Source: an uncultured Kordia sp. (GTDB lineage Bacteria; Bacteroidota; Bacteroidia; Flavobacteriales; Flavobacteriaceae). From it: DNA of 64,000 nt. The stretch is taken from positions 106,716 through 170,715 of the forward strand of contig NZ_CANMEZ010000010.1 in NCBI RefSeq assembly GCF_947496985.1, given 5' to 3'. Under the pieces are notes generated by a model that saw nothing but the letters and a program-made list of their open reading frames with translations, did not search any database and was not told the DNA's origin. A program made the position numbers and the translations under genes. Of the stretch, positions 1-8,592 are shown piece after piece. The stretch's first letter is position 1. The number at the start of each line of letters is the position of its first letter.

Positions 1-678
1 CCAAAAAGCGTACAATTCCCACATGTGTCCAAAATACCCAAAGGCAGCAGCTCGGAAACTTGGTTTTTTAAAAATGTTAGGAATTGAAGAGAGATTTATG
101 TGTTGACTTTGTTTTCTATAAGGTCCATTAGGAACTAAACTAACCATTAATATACCGCCTAATGTTGCTATGGTAGATGTAATAACTAAAACAAATTCCC
201 AAGGTAAATTCCCTTTGATGTCTTTTAGTAAATGTGGAAGTGCAGTTCCAATAACTAAAGCACCAACTAAATATCCTAGCGATTTTCCAAGTCCTTTTTC
301 AAAATAGTCTGCGGCAATTTTCATACCTACAGGATAAATGCCCGCAAGGAAGAAACCTGTTAAAAGTCGAAAAGCTAGAATGGAAGCATATGTATTTCCT
401 TCCCAAATGATACAAATATTGAATGCAGCTCCTAAAAAAGCACACATCATAAAAACTTTAGATGATGAATACCGATCAGCTATGGATAACAAAGCAAAAA
501 TTAATGTTCCAATAATAAAGCCAAGTTGAACACTAGAAGTTAGGTATCCCAAAGCGCTTTCTGCCAAATTGAAATTAGATTTCAATTCTGACATAATTCC
601 ATTTCCTGCAAACCATAATGAAGTACATAAAAATTGTGAAATCACAATGATTGGAAGAATATGTTTAGGAACTTTCAT
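1..678 (-). CDS. MFS transporter, C-terminal part beyond window edge
   Basis: Reading the minus strand from an ATG at 678 gives an open frame that runs off base 1, so 226 residues are visible and the C-terminal half is missing. The protein starts MKVPKHILPIIVISQFLCTS and shows at least five hydrophobic helices. A helix with the pattern FRLLTGFFLAGIYPVGMKIAADYF at about residues 103-126 is the usual MFS helix-4 region, and a DR pair (ADRYSS) sits in the cytoplasmic loop after helix 2. This fits a major facilitator inner-membrane permease. The substrate cannot be told. The next gene upstream points the same way but ends in its own terminator, so this gene is probably transcribed alone. Confidence 0.8.
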   Translation of the reverse strand, partial: MKVPKHILPIIVISQFLCTSLWFAGNGIMSELKSNFNLAESALGYLTSSVQLGFIIGTLIFALLSIADRYSSSKVFMMCAFLGAAFNICIIWEGNTYASILAFRLLTGFFLAGIYPVGMKIAADYFEKGLGKSLGYLVGALVIGTALPHLLKDIKGNLPWEFVLVITSTIATLGGILMVSLVPNGPYRKQSQHINLSSIPNIFKKPSFRAAAFGYFGHMWELYAFW

Positions 679-871
679 GAATTTGATGTTGCTATAGTAG
701 CTTTATGCTTCTAAGATTTTGTTATGTCTAAAACTACAATATTCTTATCCAATGTGAAAGTGAACTGAAGAGTTTTACTCGATAATCGAGATTAAAAACA
801 TTCCAGAACTTATTTGTTTATATTAAAGAGGATTCTTGGATATCTCTCTTGAGGGAATAAATAGTTTTCAT

Positions 872-909
872 AAAAAAACTCCTTTACTTCAGACAGAGAT
901 AAAGGAGTT
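872..909 (-). terminator. Rho-independent terminator of the 94-residue gene
   Basis: A 10-bp perfect stem (AACTCCTTTA at 877-886 and TAAAGGAGTT at 900-909) with a 13-base loop is followed on the minus strand by a run of seven T. It lies 24 bases past the stop of the minus-strand gene at 934-1218. Confidence 0.8.
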
Positions 910-933
910 AAATACTGTAATATATAACACTAA

Positions 934-1218
934 TTATACTTCTTTTACAATGAAATTAAAGCTACTAGCTGTAGGTGTATAAACACCATTTACATCTTGA
1001 AATACTTGCATTGTAAATCCTCCTGTATACGAATACAATATGTATGATAGCCCTGGGACTTGTAGTGTTGGCGACACTACAACTGCTGATTCTCCAGAAA
1101 CTTTTCCATTGTAAGCAATAGTATATTTCTGTTGACCTTGATCATATTGGCAAGTAAATTTACTGTTGTCAGCATCAAGAACTCCATTTGATGAGACAAC
1201 TCCTCCAAAATTTGACAT
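934..1218 (-). CDS. Small hypothetical protein without signal peptide
   Basis: A 94-residue protein starting MSNFGGVVSSNGVLDADNSK. It has no signal peptide or membrane helix. It is rich in alternating hydrophobic, Ser/Thr and Gly residues, which suggests a small beta-sandwich; two blocks (about 20-40 and 60-90) look like beta hairpins. There is one cysteine (C23). I do not recognise the family. It has its own terminator at 872-909 and a promoter-like TACTTTTG at 1303-1310 on the minus strand, so it is probably a single-gene unit. A perfect 12-base palindrome lies between that box and the start codon. Its style (short, signal-less, beta-rich, monocistronic) resembles the lectin at 24064-24453 and the protein at 33192-33719. 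Confidence 0.6.
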   Translation of the reverse strand: MSNFGGVVSSNGVLDADNSKFTCQYDQGQQKYTIAYNGKVSGESAVVVSPTLQVPGLSYILYSYTGGFTMQVFQDVNGVYTPTASSFNFIVKEV

Positions 1219-1271
1219 AATTTGATAGTTTTTAAATGATTAATAATAGTTAGTTGTATATCAATTTTGTT

Positions 1272-1283
1272 CTTAGCGCTAAG
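1272..1283. promoter_or_regulatory. Perfect 12-base palindrome CTTAGCGCTAAG, candidate operator
   Basis: The palindrome lies 54 bases upstream of the minus-strand start at 1218 and downstream of the minus-strand -7-like box TACTTTTG (1303-1310). Its TAGCGCTA core recurs upstream of two other minus-strand small genes, near 23940 and 33864. A regulator-binding role is inference. Confidence 0.35.
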
Positions 1284-1356
1284 TTTTTAATTTGATATGA
1301 TTCAAAAGTAGAAAGTTCTTAAAATGAATAAAAGATAGTAATTACGTAATTTTAAA

Positions 1357-1384
1357 TACGTGTTTTAAGTAGCGCAAACACGTA
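1357..1384. repeat. Inverted repeat TACGTGTTT / AAACACGTA
   Basis: A 9-bp perfect inverted repeat with a 10-base spacer lies in the divergent region between the genes starting at 1218 (minus) and 1448 (plus). No T-run follows, so an operator is more likely than a terminator. Confidence 0.4.
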
Positions 1385-1447
1385 TTAATACTTGTTGTTA
1401 ATTATCTTATTTACAATAATTTAGTGTAAACTTTAAAACAATAGATT

Positions 1448-2221
1448 ATGGCTTTAAAAACAATTGGAGATTTTAGAGAAATTGAAATAGGGTTTGCTGC
1501 TGATATGACAAAAGCGTGGCAAGAAAAATACCTTTTGAAAGCATTTTTGTTTCATGAAAATGATATTACATGTTTAGAAAATGAAAGCAATGATGAGCAG
1601 AAAGTAATTGGAGTTCGTTTTTATATGGGAATTGAAAAAGGAAGTAATGGAGAAGAACCTGATATGATGGTTGTTGGTGTAGATGAACATCATCTTGATA
1701 TTATTACTAGAACAGCAGAAACTGAAGAAGAAACTGTCAGTGGTATTTATAATTTTGCATTACCATGTCCAAGACTTTGTGATAAAGAAAGCGACTTGTT
1801 TTGGGGAATAGATAGTGGAACAACAAGTTATGAATCTGTTATTACAAAAACACCTTATGATGCTACGACAAGTGATTGTCAAATTGAAAAATATTCTATC
1901 ACTAACGAAGTTGCTATAAAGCGAGTAACAGAATGGCAATGTGTTAAAAATAATGAGTTAAAATCTATTTATTTTGATATTAATGATTTAAAAGCAATTT
2001 TCAATGAATTAGGAAATCCAGATGCAGTACGTATATACTTTGCTTTGGAAGATGAAGCACATCGTGTCATTTTGATAGGATGTAAAAAATCAGATACTGT
2101 TTCAGATTTGTATGAAGATTTTGATACAGAATATGTATATATTAATACAGCGGCTCCATGTACCGGAAATGGGGAATTATCATGTGATATTACAAGTGAA
2201 TTATATCGTAATTGTGAATAA
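1448..2221 (+). CDS. Hypothetical protein, first gene of a two-component operon
   Basis: A 257-residue acidic protein with no signal peptide or membrane helix, starting MALKTIGDFREIEIGF. I do not recognise the family. It contains several Cys residues (ITCLENE, LPCPRLCD, SDCQIEKY, PCTGNGELSCD), unusual for a cytosolic protein and possibly metal-binding or structural. It is followed after 12 bases by a 7-TM protein and then a histidine kinase and response regulator, all on the same strand with overlaps. It is therefore probably co-transcribed and may be a ligand-handling or output protein of that system; this role is inference from position only. Confidence 0.6.
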   Translation: MALKTIGDFREIEIGFAADMTKAWQEKYLLKAFLFHENDITCLENESNDEQKVIGVRFYMGIEKGSNGEEPDMMVVGVDEHHLDIITRTAETEEETVSGIYNFALPCPRLCDKESDLFWGIDSGTTSYESVITKTPYDATTSDCQIEKYSITNEVAIKRVTEWQCVKNNELKSIYFDINDLKAIFNELGNPDAVRIYFALEDEAHRVILIGCKKSDTVSDLYEDFDTEYVYINTAAPCTGNGELSCDITSELYRNCE

Positions 2222-2233
2222 CACTAAACTTAT

Positions 2234-2896
2234 ATGTTTACAGCATCTTTTTTACGAACTGTTAGTGAAATAGCTCAATTATCTATTTTAGTTCCATTAC
2301 TCATGATACTAATTCGTTTCAAGCGTTTTGGTAAACCTTTTATCACTTTAAGTGTATTGTTAGTTATGGCTTCTATTATTTCATTTATGGCGTATATACA
2401 TTACGCTAAAGAAGAAAATAATATGTATTTATTACATATATATACGATTCTTGAATATATAGGTTGGACATTTTTTTATTATCAACTATTTGAAAGTAAA
2501 ATCATAAAAAAAGTACTTGTAGTTCTTATTATATTATTTGTATTGTTTTCAATAGCAAATACGATTTTTTGGCAACCATTAGAAATAAATAATTCACATA
2601 GCAGATCGTTAGAAGGCTTTTTATTAGTCTGTTTTGCTGTTACTTGGTTATATAAAGTATTTGTAGACAGTGCGATAAAAAATATAGAAAAACATCCTGT
2701 TTTTTGGATCAATACTGCAGTTTTAATCTACTTTTCAGGAAACTTTGTATTATTTACGGCACAAGATTTATTACTTGAAATTACATTGAAAGAATTCATT
2801 GTAGCTTGGACATTACATGGATTCTTTTTAATACTTCATTATTTATTAATTTCCTTAGGTATATGGTTGAAAAAGCACAGGACAGCGCATCATTAG
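2234..2896 (+). CDS. Seven-helix membrane protein, putative sensor partner
   Basis: A 220-residue protein with about seven hydrophobic segments (near residues 14-29, 37-56, 67-86, 92-111, 129-143, 158-176, 190-212) and a basic tail ending KKHRTAHH. It has no recognised catalytic motif. Its last 34 bases overlap the start of the downstream histidine kinase, which itself has only one membrane helix and no sensory domain. The simplest reading is that this protein supplies the membrane sensing module for that kinase; this is inference from gene order. Similar small integral membrane proteins next to HisKA_3 kinases occur in flavobacteria. Confidence 0.65.
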   Translation: MFTASFLRTVSEIAQLSILVPLLMILIRFKRFGKPFITLSVLLVMASIISFMAYIHYAKEENNMYLLHIYTILEYIGWTFFYYQLFESKIIKKVLVVLIILFVLFSIANTIFWQPLEINNSHSRSLEGFLLVCFAVTWLYKVFVDSAIKNIEKHPVFWINTAVLIYFSGNFVLFTAQDLLLEITLKEFIVAWTLHGFFLILHYLLISLGIWLKKHRTAHH

Positions 2897-3633
2897 TGCT
2901 ATACATGGGAATGTTAGGAATGTTTTTCCTTGCCGTTGCTATTGTTGGTTTTGTATTAATCTATAAAAAACGATTGCTACAACAGCAAATAGCACATCAA
3001 CAACAATTATTAAACAGTACGATAGAAATTCAGGATGAAGAACGAAAACGCTTTGCGGCTGATTTACATGATGAAATTGGAGGTGGAATTTCTACAATAT
3101 TATTAAGTACTGCCAAATTAAAAAAAGAAGCTGCTAAAAACGAAAAAATTATAACACAATCTGAAACAATTCGGAAACAATTAGATGATGTATTGCAAAA
3201 AGTACGTGAGATTTCATACAATATTATGCCGCCAACATTGGAAGATTTTGGCTTGAACGAAGCGTTAAGCGATTTATGTTACACTATAAATGAAACAGGT
3301 TCACTCACTGTTCAATATGAATGGAGTGGAAGTGAAAAACGATTAAAATTTTCAACAGAACTTGCTATTTACCGAATTACAAAAGAATTAATAACGAATA
3401 CCGTAAAACATGCAAATGCACAAGTAGTCACAATACAAATTACAAATACTACAAAATATTTCAAACTCATAGTGAATGATGATGGAAACGGATTTGACCA
3501 AAAAACGATTAAAAAAGGCGCAGGATTACGAAATATACATGATAGAGCGTTGATTTTAGGAGCAAATCTTACAATTTTATCTAGTATAGGGAAAGGAACA
3601 ATAACAACATTAAATTTAAATAAGTACATATGA
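2863..3633 (+). CDS. Sensor histidine kinase, HisKA_3 (NarL-partner) type
   Basis: A 256-residue kinase. I start it at the ATG at 2863 (MVEKAQDSAS); an in-frame ATG at 2806 would add 19 residues inside the upstream gene. One membrane helix spans about residues 10-33, then a short coiled coil. The phosphoacceptor motif DLHDEIGGG puts the histidine at H69. The ATP-binding domain shows an N-box (ITKELITNTVKHAN), G1 (DDGNGFD) and G2 (GAGLRNIHDRA). This is the DesK/NarX-like class that phosphorylates NarL-type regulators. The stop overlaps the start of the response regulator by 4 bases (ATGA), indicating translational coupling. It lacks a sensory domain, so the 7-TM neighbour may do the sensing. 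Confidence 0.85.
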   Translation: MVEKAQDSASLVLYMGMLGMFFLAVAIVGFVLIYKKRLLQQQIAHQQQLLNSTIEIQDEERKRFAADLHDEIGGGISTILLSTAKLKKEAAKNEKIITQSETIRKQLDDVLQKVREISYNIMPPTLEDFGLNEALSDLCYTINETGSLTVQYEWSGSEKRLKFSTELAIYRITKELITNTVKHANAQVVTIQITNTTKYFKLIVNDDGNGFDQKTIKKGAGLRNIHDRALILGANLTILSSIGKGTITTLNLNKYI

Positions 3634-4280
3634 TACGAATTGGATTGGTAGACGATCATTTATTATTTAGAGAAGGTTTAAAAGCAATGTTTCATGATGA
3701 AAAAAATATGGAAATCATCTTGGAAGCTTCTAATGGGCACGATTTTTTAGAAGTATTGCGAAATTCTGTTATAAAACCTGAAGTAATTCTATTAGATATT
3801 CGAATGCCAATTATGGATGGATACGAAACAGCAAAAATATTGCTAGAGAAATATCCAGATATGAAAATAATTGTCCTAACCATGCATGAAGAAGAGCGCC
3901 ATATTATAAAAATGATTGAATTGGGCGTAAATGGATATTTAATGAAAAATGCTAGCCCTGAAGAAGTAATTGATAGTATTCGTTGTGTAATGGAATACGA
4001 TTATTATTTCAACAATAAAATAACAAACATCATGCGAAAAGTAATGATGTATCAAGGAAAACGAAATGGAGATCATCCAATAGTACAACTTTCAGAACGC
4101 GAAATAGAAGTACTCGAATTAATATGTAAAGAATTTACAGCCAAAGAAATAGGAGAGAAGCTCTTTATAAGTTTTAGAACTGTAGAAGGACATCGAAAAA
4201 AACTACTTGCTAAACTGAATGTACGAAATACAGCAGGTTTGGTTGTATTAGCAATTAAAAATGAAATAGTAAAGATCTGA
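3630..4280 (+). CDS. LuxR/NarL-type response regulator
   Basis: A 216-residue two-domain regulator. The receiver domain covers residues 1-120, with the acidic pair DD at 8-9, phosphoacceptor D56 (ILLDIRMP) and the lysine in YLMKNASPE. A LuxR/GerE helix-turn-helix follows at about 148-212 (LSEREIEVLELICKEFTAKE and RTVEGHRKKLLAKL). It is the cognate partner of the HisKA_3 kinase directly upstream, with which it shares a 4-base ATGA overlap. It probably controls transcription in answer to an unknown envelope signal. Its targets are not evident. It is related in architecture to the regulator at 20861-21499. Confidence 0.9.
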   Translation: MIRIGLVDDHLLFREGLKAMFHDEKNMEIILEASNGHDFLEVLRNSVIKPEVILLDIRMPIMDGYETAKILLEKYPDMKIIVLTMHEEERHIIKMIELGVNGYLMKNASPEEVIDSIRCVMEYDYYFNNKITNIMRKVMMYQGKRNGDHPIVQLSEREIEVLELICKEFTAKEIGEKLFISFRTVEGHRKKLLAKLNVRNTAGLVVLAIKNEIVKI

Positions 4281-4326
4281 TTTCGACTAGCTCAGTCACC
4301 AGACTTCGAAAAGCTCATTTACCAGA
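4281..4326 (+). repeat. Two tandem 23-base units of a TTCGACTA..CTCA element
   Basis: Two adjacent units match at 18 of 23 positions: TTTCGACTAGCTCAGTCACC+AGA and CTTCGAAAAGCTCATTTACC+AGA. They begin directly after the stop of the response regulator. The TTCGACTA..GCTC core resembles short interspersed intergenic repeats common in flavobacterial genomes; a related fragment in the other orientation lies at about 25354-25374. Confidence 0.5.
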
Positions 4327-4449
4327 TTTGGATAAATCTCAGTCGCAAGGTTTCTAATATTGACGAATAAAGAAAAATAAATCAACAGCAAAAACTGCGA
4401 AATGCTTTCTATAATCTAAAATATGTTACATTCAAATATAGTTCAGGTG

Positions 4450-5514
4450 CTATTTCTCTACAATTTTTACTTCAAAAAGTTTATCCCAATATTTTCCAGT
4501 TACGAAATATGTATTTGTCTTTGAGTTATAAGCAATTCCATTAAAATAGTCAATAGCTGGATGATTGGTTACTTTCTCTTTCAGTCCTCTAAAATCAATA
4601 ATTCCTTCCAAAGCTCCATTTTTAGGGTTAATAATCATCATGCTTTGTTTTTGGTAACTATTGGCAAAGATTTTCCCATCTATATATTCCAATTCATTTG
4701 CTTTTACATACGTGCGTTTATTATCGCAGACTTGAATTGCGTATTGTTCTTGTAAATTTTCAGGATTTAAAATCCAAATTTTTTCGGTTCCGTCACTTTT
4801 ATATAGCTTTTCACCATCATTACACAATCCCCAACCTTCTTTACTCTCTTGATATAAAAAGGTATCTAAACGTTTTAAGGTGTTTGGATCAAATACAAAA
4901 CCAGCTTTTGCTTGCCAAGTAAGCATGTATAATTTATCATTCAAAACAGTAATTCCTTCACCAAAATACACACGATCTAAATCAATTTTTTGATATATTT
5001 TTCCTGTTTTGTAATCTACTTTGCGTAAAGAAGATTCGCCACGTTGTCCTGTACTTTCAAATAATGTATCTCTATAAAATTCTAGCCCTTGTGTATATGC
5101 TTTTTGGTCATGCGGAAATGTATTTACAATAGTATAGGTATAAATTTTAGGAGATTTGTTTGATAAAAGCATCAACTTTTTAGAAACAGTTGCTGTTTTT
5201 CCATCTGCATAAGTAATCGAAGCTTTCAGAATTTGATTCCCTAATAAGAAGTTTTCAGGGATAGTGGTATCCAAAATCAATGGATTTGAACTAGAATTTT
5301 TCAATTCTTGATCATTTATAGTATATCGAATTGCGCTTACAGTTTGATTATTTTTATTAATTACGGTAGCCTTTAAACCTGATTTTACAGGGAATTTTGT
5401 CGATTTTCCATCAAATTTTAAAGAAAATTGTGGTGCGTTAGAATTTTTTTCTTCACTACATGCAAAAAATGTTAAACTTAAAAATATGATTATGAATACA
5501 TTATATAATTTCAT
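4450..5514 (-). CDS. Glutaminyl-peptide cyclotransferase-like lipoprotein
   Basis: A 354-residue protein with a lipoprotein signal (MKLYNVFIIIFLSLTFFACS; lipobox FFAC, lipidated Cys at about 19). A short Ig-like segment (about 30-115) precedes a five-bladed beta-propeller-like domain from about 125 to the end. The blocks TQGLEFYRDTLFESTGQRGE, GEGITVLNDKLYMLTWQ and NELEYIDGKIFANSY match the plant/bacterial-type glutamine cyclotransferase family (PF05096), which converts N-terminal Gln of peptides to pyroglutamate. It probably acts at the periplasmic face of a membrane. It stands alone, facing the ffs gene divergently. Confidence 0.8.
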   Translation of the reverse strand: MKLYNVFIIIFLSLTFFACSEEKNSNAPQFSLKFDGKSTKFPVKSGLKATVINKNNQTVSAIRYTINDQELKNSSSNPLILDTTIPENFLLGNQILKASITYADGKTATVSKKLMLLSNKSPKIYTYTIVNTFPHDQKAYTQGLEFYRDTLFESTGQRGESSLRKVDYKTGKIYQKIDLDRVYFGEGITVLNDKLYMLTWQAKAGFVFDPNTLKRLDTFLYQESKEGWGLCNDGEKLYKSDGTEKIWILNPENLQEQYAIQVCDNKRTYVKANELEYIDGKIFANSYQKQSMMIINPKNGALEGIIDFRGLKEKVTNHPAIDYFNGIAYNSKTNTYFVTGKYWDKLFEVKIVEK

Positions 5515-5567
5515 TGGAATACTTTATTTCTGGCAAGGTAATTCATAAAAATCAGTTTAAAAAATGG

Positions 5568-5597
5568 TTGCTTAAATGTAAAAACATTTTATCTTTG
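5568..5597 (+). promoter_or_regulatory. Bacteroidetes-type promoter of ffs
   Basis: TTG at 5568-5570, a 19-base spacer and TATCTTTG at 5590-5597 match the Bacteroidetes housekeeping consensus exactly. The mature SRP RNA 5' end falls 5 bases downstream. Confidence 0.85.
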
Positions 5598-5601
5598 CAG
5601 C

Positions 5602-5694
5602 GGCAAGTCCTACACAACCAGCTCCTGTTGAATCCTCCAGGGCGGGAACGCAGCAAAGGTAAATGGTTGAGCGGTGTGATGTAGGTAGCTTGCC
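5602..5694 (+). ncRNA. ffs: Signal recognition particle RNA (bacterial small type)
   Basis: The roughly 93-base RNA begins GGCAAG and ends CTTGCC, which pair to close a long hairpin. The central part contains the conserved Ffh-binding apical domain with its asymmetric internal loop (CAGGGCGGGAACGCAGCAAA) and flanking arms that fold back on each other (ACACAACCAG against GGTTGAGCGGTGTG). The RNA pairs with Ffh to target nascent membrane and exported proteins. A perfect promoter precedes it and a T-run (5695-5702) follows the closing stem, which therefore doubles as a terminator. Confidence 0.95.
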
Positions 5695-5775
5695 TTTTTT
5701 TATTCCCTAAAGTCAAGGTTCCAATTCTCCTTTTTTTTAATCATATTTGTAAAAAATTAACCTAAACACAATAGC

Positions 5776-6582
5776 ATGTCAAAAGTGGTCTTGATTACTG
5801 GTGGTTCATCAGGAATTGGAAAATCTATCGGAGTTTTACTAGCGTCAAAAGGATATATCGTTTACGGAACAAGTAGAAACCCAGATAAATTCACAAACTT
5901 TAATGAGTTTAACTTGCTAGCTTTGGATGTGAGAAATACAGAAACCATTCAAAAAGCAGTAAGTACTATTATTGAAAAAGAAGGACGACTTGACATATTG
6001 ATTAATAATGCTGGTGTTGGAATTACAGGACCAATAGAAGAAACGCCAGATGATGAAATACACAAAGCGTTTCAAACTAATTTATACGGACCTATTGCTG
6101 TTATGAAAGCGGTTTTACCACAAATGCGATCACAAAAAAGTGGTTTAATCATCAATGTAACTTCAATTGCAGGTTATATGGGATTGCCATATAGGGGAAT
6201 TTATTCAGCTTCCAAAGGTGCTTTAGAAATAGTAACAGAAGCCATGCGAATGGAAACTAAAATGTTTGGTGTTGAAATTACAAATGTAGCACCAGGTGAT
6301 TTTGCAACAAATATTGCTGCCGGACGTTATCATACGCCAGTTTATGACAATTCTCCATATAAAGAAGTATACAAAAATATGCTTACTGAAATGGACGCGC
6401 ACGTAGATGAAGGTTCAGATCCTAGCATAATGGCGGATTCTGTTTTAAAAATTATAGAAACCAAAAAACCGAAAATTCACTATAAAGTAGGTGCGTTTAT
6501 GCAAAAATTCTCCATCGTGTTAAAACGAATCTTACCAGACAAAATGTACGAGAAATTATTAATGAATCATTATAAATTGTAA
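5776..6582 (+). CDS. Short-chain dehydrogenase/reductase
   Basis: A 268-residue classical SDR. The Rossmann glycine motif TGGSSGIG is at residues 8-15, NNAG at 77-80, and the catalytic Ser130, Tyr143 and Lys147 (YSASK) are all present. It is a cytosolic NAD(P)H-dependent oxidoreductase of alcohols, ketones or sterol/lipid-like substrates; the substrate cannot be told from sequence. The C-terminal tail (RILPDKMYEKLLMNHYKL) is basic and amphipathic, as in lipid-linked members. It lies alone between ffs and the transglutaminase-like pair. Only 81 bases separate it from the ffs stem, so readthrough from the ffs promoter is possible. Confidence 0.9.
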   Translation: MSKVVLITGGSSGIGKSIGVLLASKGYIVYGTSRNPDKFTNFNEFNLLALDVRNTETIQKAVSTIIEKEGRLDILINNAGVGITGPIEETPDDEIHKAFQTNLYGPIAVMKAVLPQMRSQKSGLIINVTSIAGYMGLPYRGIYSASKGALEIVTEAMRMETKMFGVEITNVAPGDFATNIAAGRYHTPVYDNSPYKEVYKNMLTEMDAHVDEGSDPSIMADSVLKIIETKKPKIHYKVGAFMQKFSIVLKRILPDKMYEKLLMNHYKL

Positions 6583-6762
6583 GAACACATAATAAATGGT
6601 ATGCAGTTGTGATTGCAAATAGATAAAATAAAAATAGTGAGCTTTAAAGGTGTATAACTCAAATTAAAAATTGTAATTTTATTCCTATCTATTTTAATAA
6701 TCCCAATAACAAGTATCTTTAAGAGTTTTAAAAATCATCTTGAAAAGTGCTTATACTCTTAT

Positions 6763-8592
6763 ATGAAGCGTATCACTCATCCACTTATTTTACTATTTTT
6801 TGTTTTATTCAATTTTGTAGGATTTGCACAAGGTCTTGATATAAAATCGCAGATGGAGCGAATTATAATTCAGGAAGATTCTTCTTTTGTAAACGAAATC
6901 ACCATTATTTTTGAAAAAAGTGATGCATCAAGAGTGTATCCAATTTTTTATGATACAGAATTAGAAAGAGTATTTGATATTAAACTTTTTGCTAAAAAAA
7001 GAAAACGTTATAAAGAACTTCCTTTTGTAACAACTTACAATGAAGATGTTGAATTAGAAGATATTACGAGTAAGAAGATTAATTCTGTTAAAATTCCAGC
7101 AGCTAAAGAAATACAATTAACATACTCTATATCTTGTAAAGAATTAATGTATTTTACAAGTCTTCATTTCTTTTCGTATTACCAAATAGATACATTAAGC
7201 TATCAAGTAAACGTCCCTAAAAGTTTTAAATTAATACATAATACAATCTATAAAGATTCACTAGATTTTTATGCTATTGATTCTACAAAAACTGATATTG
7301 GTGCTGTATGGAATATAAAAGTTGTTCCCAAAAAAGTTAAGCCAGATCCATTACAGTATTTTAAAATATATAAAAACATGAAAGTTCCATTAATGCGAAC
7401 TCTTGTGATGCCAAATTCATATGAAAAAGGACCAAAGGAATATATGAACGATTGGTATTTAATGAATGTAAACCGCAAAAAAGGTTTGGACGATTCTGTA
7501 AAACAAAAAATAGACGAACTCACAGCTAATGTAACTGATCCAATGGAAATTGTACATATTTTATATAACTATGTACGGAACAATTTTAAATATGTTGCAA
7601 TAGAAATTGGTATGGGCGCTTTTATTCCTTCTCATGTGAATGAAGTCTATTTAAACAAACAAGGCGATTGTAAAGATTTATCTAACTTTTTATCAGAAGC
7701 ATTGCAATACAAAGGTATAAAGAGTGATATCGCTTTGGCAGCTACGTTTAACCATATTAGTGACTGTGATTTTCCTAGCTTAAGTTCGGCAAACCATGTA
7801 ATTGGTATAGCATATATAAATGGCAAAACTATTCTGTTAGATCCGACAGATCCTATTCATTATGAAGGAACGCCCGTTCAAAGTCTACAAGATCGTACCA
7901 TATTAATTGTAAATTCTGAAGGCGGTTTATTCTATGAAATAAAGCCATTTAGTGCTGAACAAAACGAAATATTATATCAATTAAATCTAACATTGGACGC
8001 TAATAAAATGCTTATTGATGGAGCTTTTGCTATTGATTATAAAGGAATATCAAACAATTATTTAAGACGTTATTTAAAAAATGAAGGCGAAAAAGAATTT
8101 AAGAATTTCGGTAAAACATTCTATGAAGAAATTTTTGGAAATCAGTCAATAACAAACTTAAAAGTAACAAACGAATCAAAAAAGCTACATATTGATGGTA
8201 ATGTTACAATTAATGGAAAAACATTTAATGACGGTTTAAACAAATATCTATTCATTGACTTTTTGCCTAGACTCATAGAAACAGAGACTAGAGAAACACT
8301 CATAGAAGATACATATTTACGGAGTCCTTTTTACAAAAAAATACGAGCAAGTATAAAAATAGACGAACCTATTGAAATGTTTGAACCTATTCAGCATACA
8401 TATTCAGGTGAAGGAATATCGCTAAATATCACCATAAAAGCAGTATCAAACTTGGAAATAGTATGTAACTATGATTTTATTTTTGATCATATATTCATCA
8501 ACAAGGAAAATATTGACAAAACAAATGAAATTCTAAAATCATTTAAAAAAATAATTAATGAACCTATTGTTCTCAAGAAGCAAAAAAGTTAG
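6763..8592 (+). CDS. Exported DUF3857/transglutaminase-like protein, catalytic triad intact
   Basis: A 609-residue protein with a signal peptide (MKRITHPLILLFFVLFNFVG..FAQ, cleavage near 23). An N-terminal beta-rich DUF3857-like region covers about 30-240. A transglutaminase-like core at about 255-365 has Cys303 in QGDCKDLSNFL, His345 in SANHVIG and Asp360 in LLDPTD, matching the Cys-His-Asp triad of the papain/transglutaminase fold. A beta-rich C-terminal region follows. It is probably periplasmic and may cleave or cross-link peptides; the substrate is unknown. Its last 35 bases overlap the next gene, which has a related layout, so the two are translationally coupled. Confidence 0.8.
   Translation: MKRITHPLILLFFVLFNFVGFAQGLDIKSQMERIIIQEDSSFVNEITIIFEKSDASRVYPIFYDTELERVFDIKLFAKKRKRYKELPFVTTYNEDVELEDITSKKINSVKIPAAKEIQLTYSISCKELMYFTSLHFFSYYQIDTLSYQVNVPKSFKLIHNTIYKDSLDFYAIDSTKTDIGAVWNIKVVPKKVKPDPLQYFKIYKNMKVPLMRTLVMPNSYEKGPKEYMNDWYLMNVNRKKGLDDSVKQKIDELTANVTDPMEIVHILYNYVRNNFKYVAIEIGMGAFIPSHVNEVYLNKQGDCKDLSNFLSEALQYKGIKSDIALAATFNHISDCDFPSLSSANHVIGIAYINGKTILLDPTDPIHYEGTPVQSLQDRTILIVNSEGGLFYEIKPFSAEQNEILYQLNLTLDANKMLIDGAFAIDYKGISNNYLRRYLKNEGEKEFKNFGKTFYEEIFGNQSITNLKVTNESKKLHIDGNVTINGKTFNDGLNKYLFIDFLPRLIETETRETLIEDTYLRSPFYKKIRASIKIDEPIEMFEPIQHTYSGEGISLNITIKAVSNLEIVCNYDFIFDHIFINKENIDKTNEILKSFKKIINEPIVLKKQKS

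Noticed and set aside
338..529. 63-residue plus-strand frame
   Set aside because: Shadow of the MFS transporter on the other strand, which has clear membrane helices.
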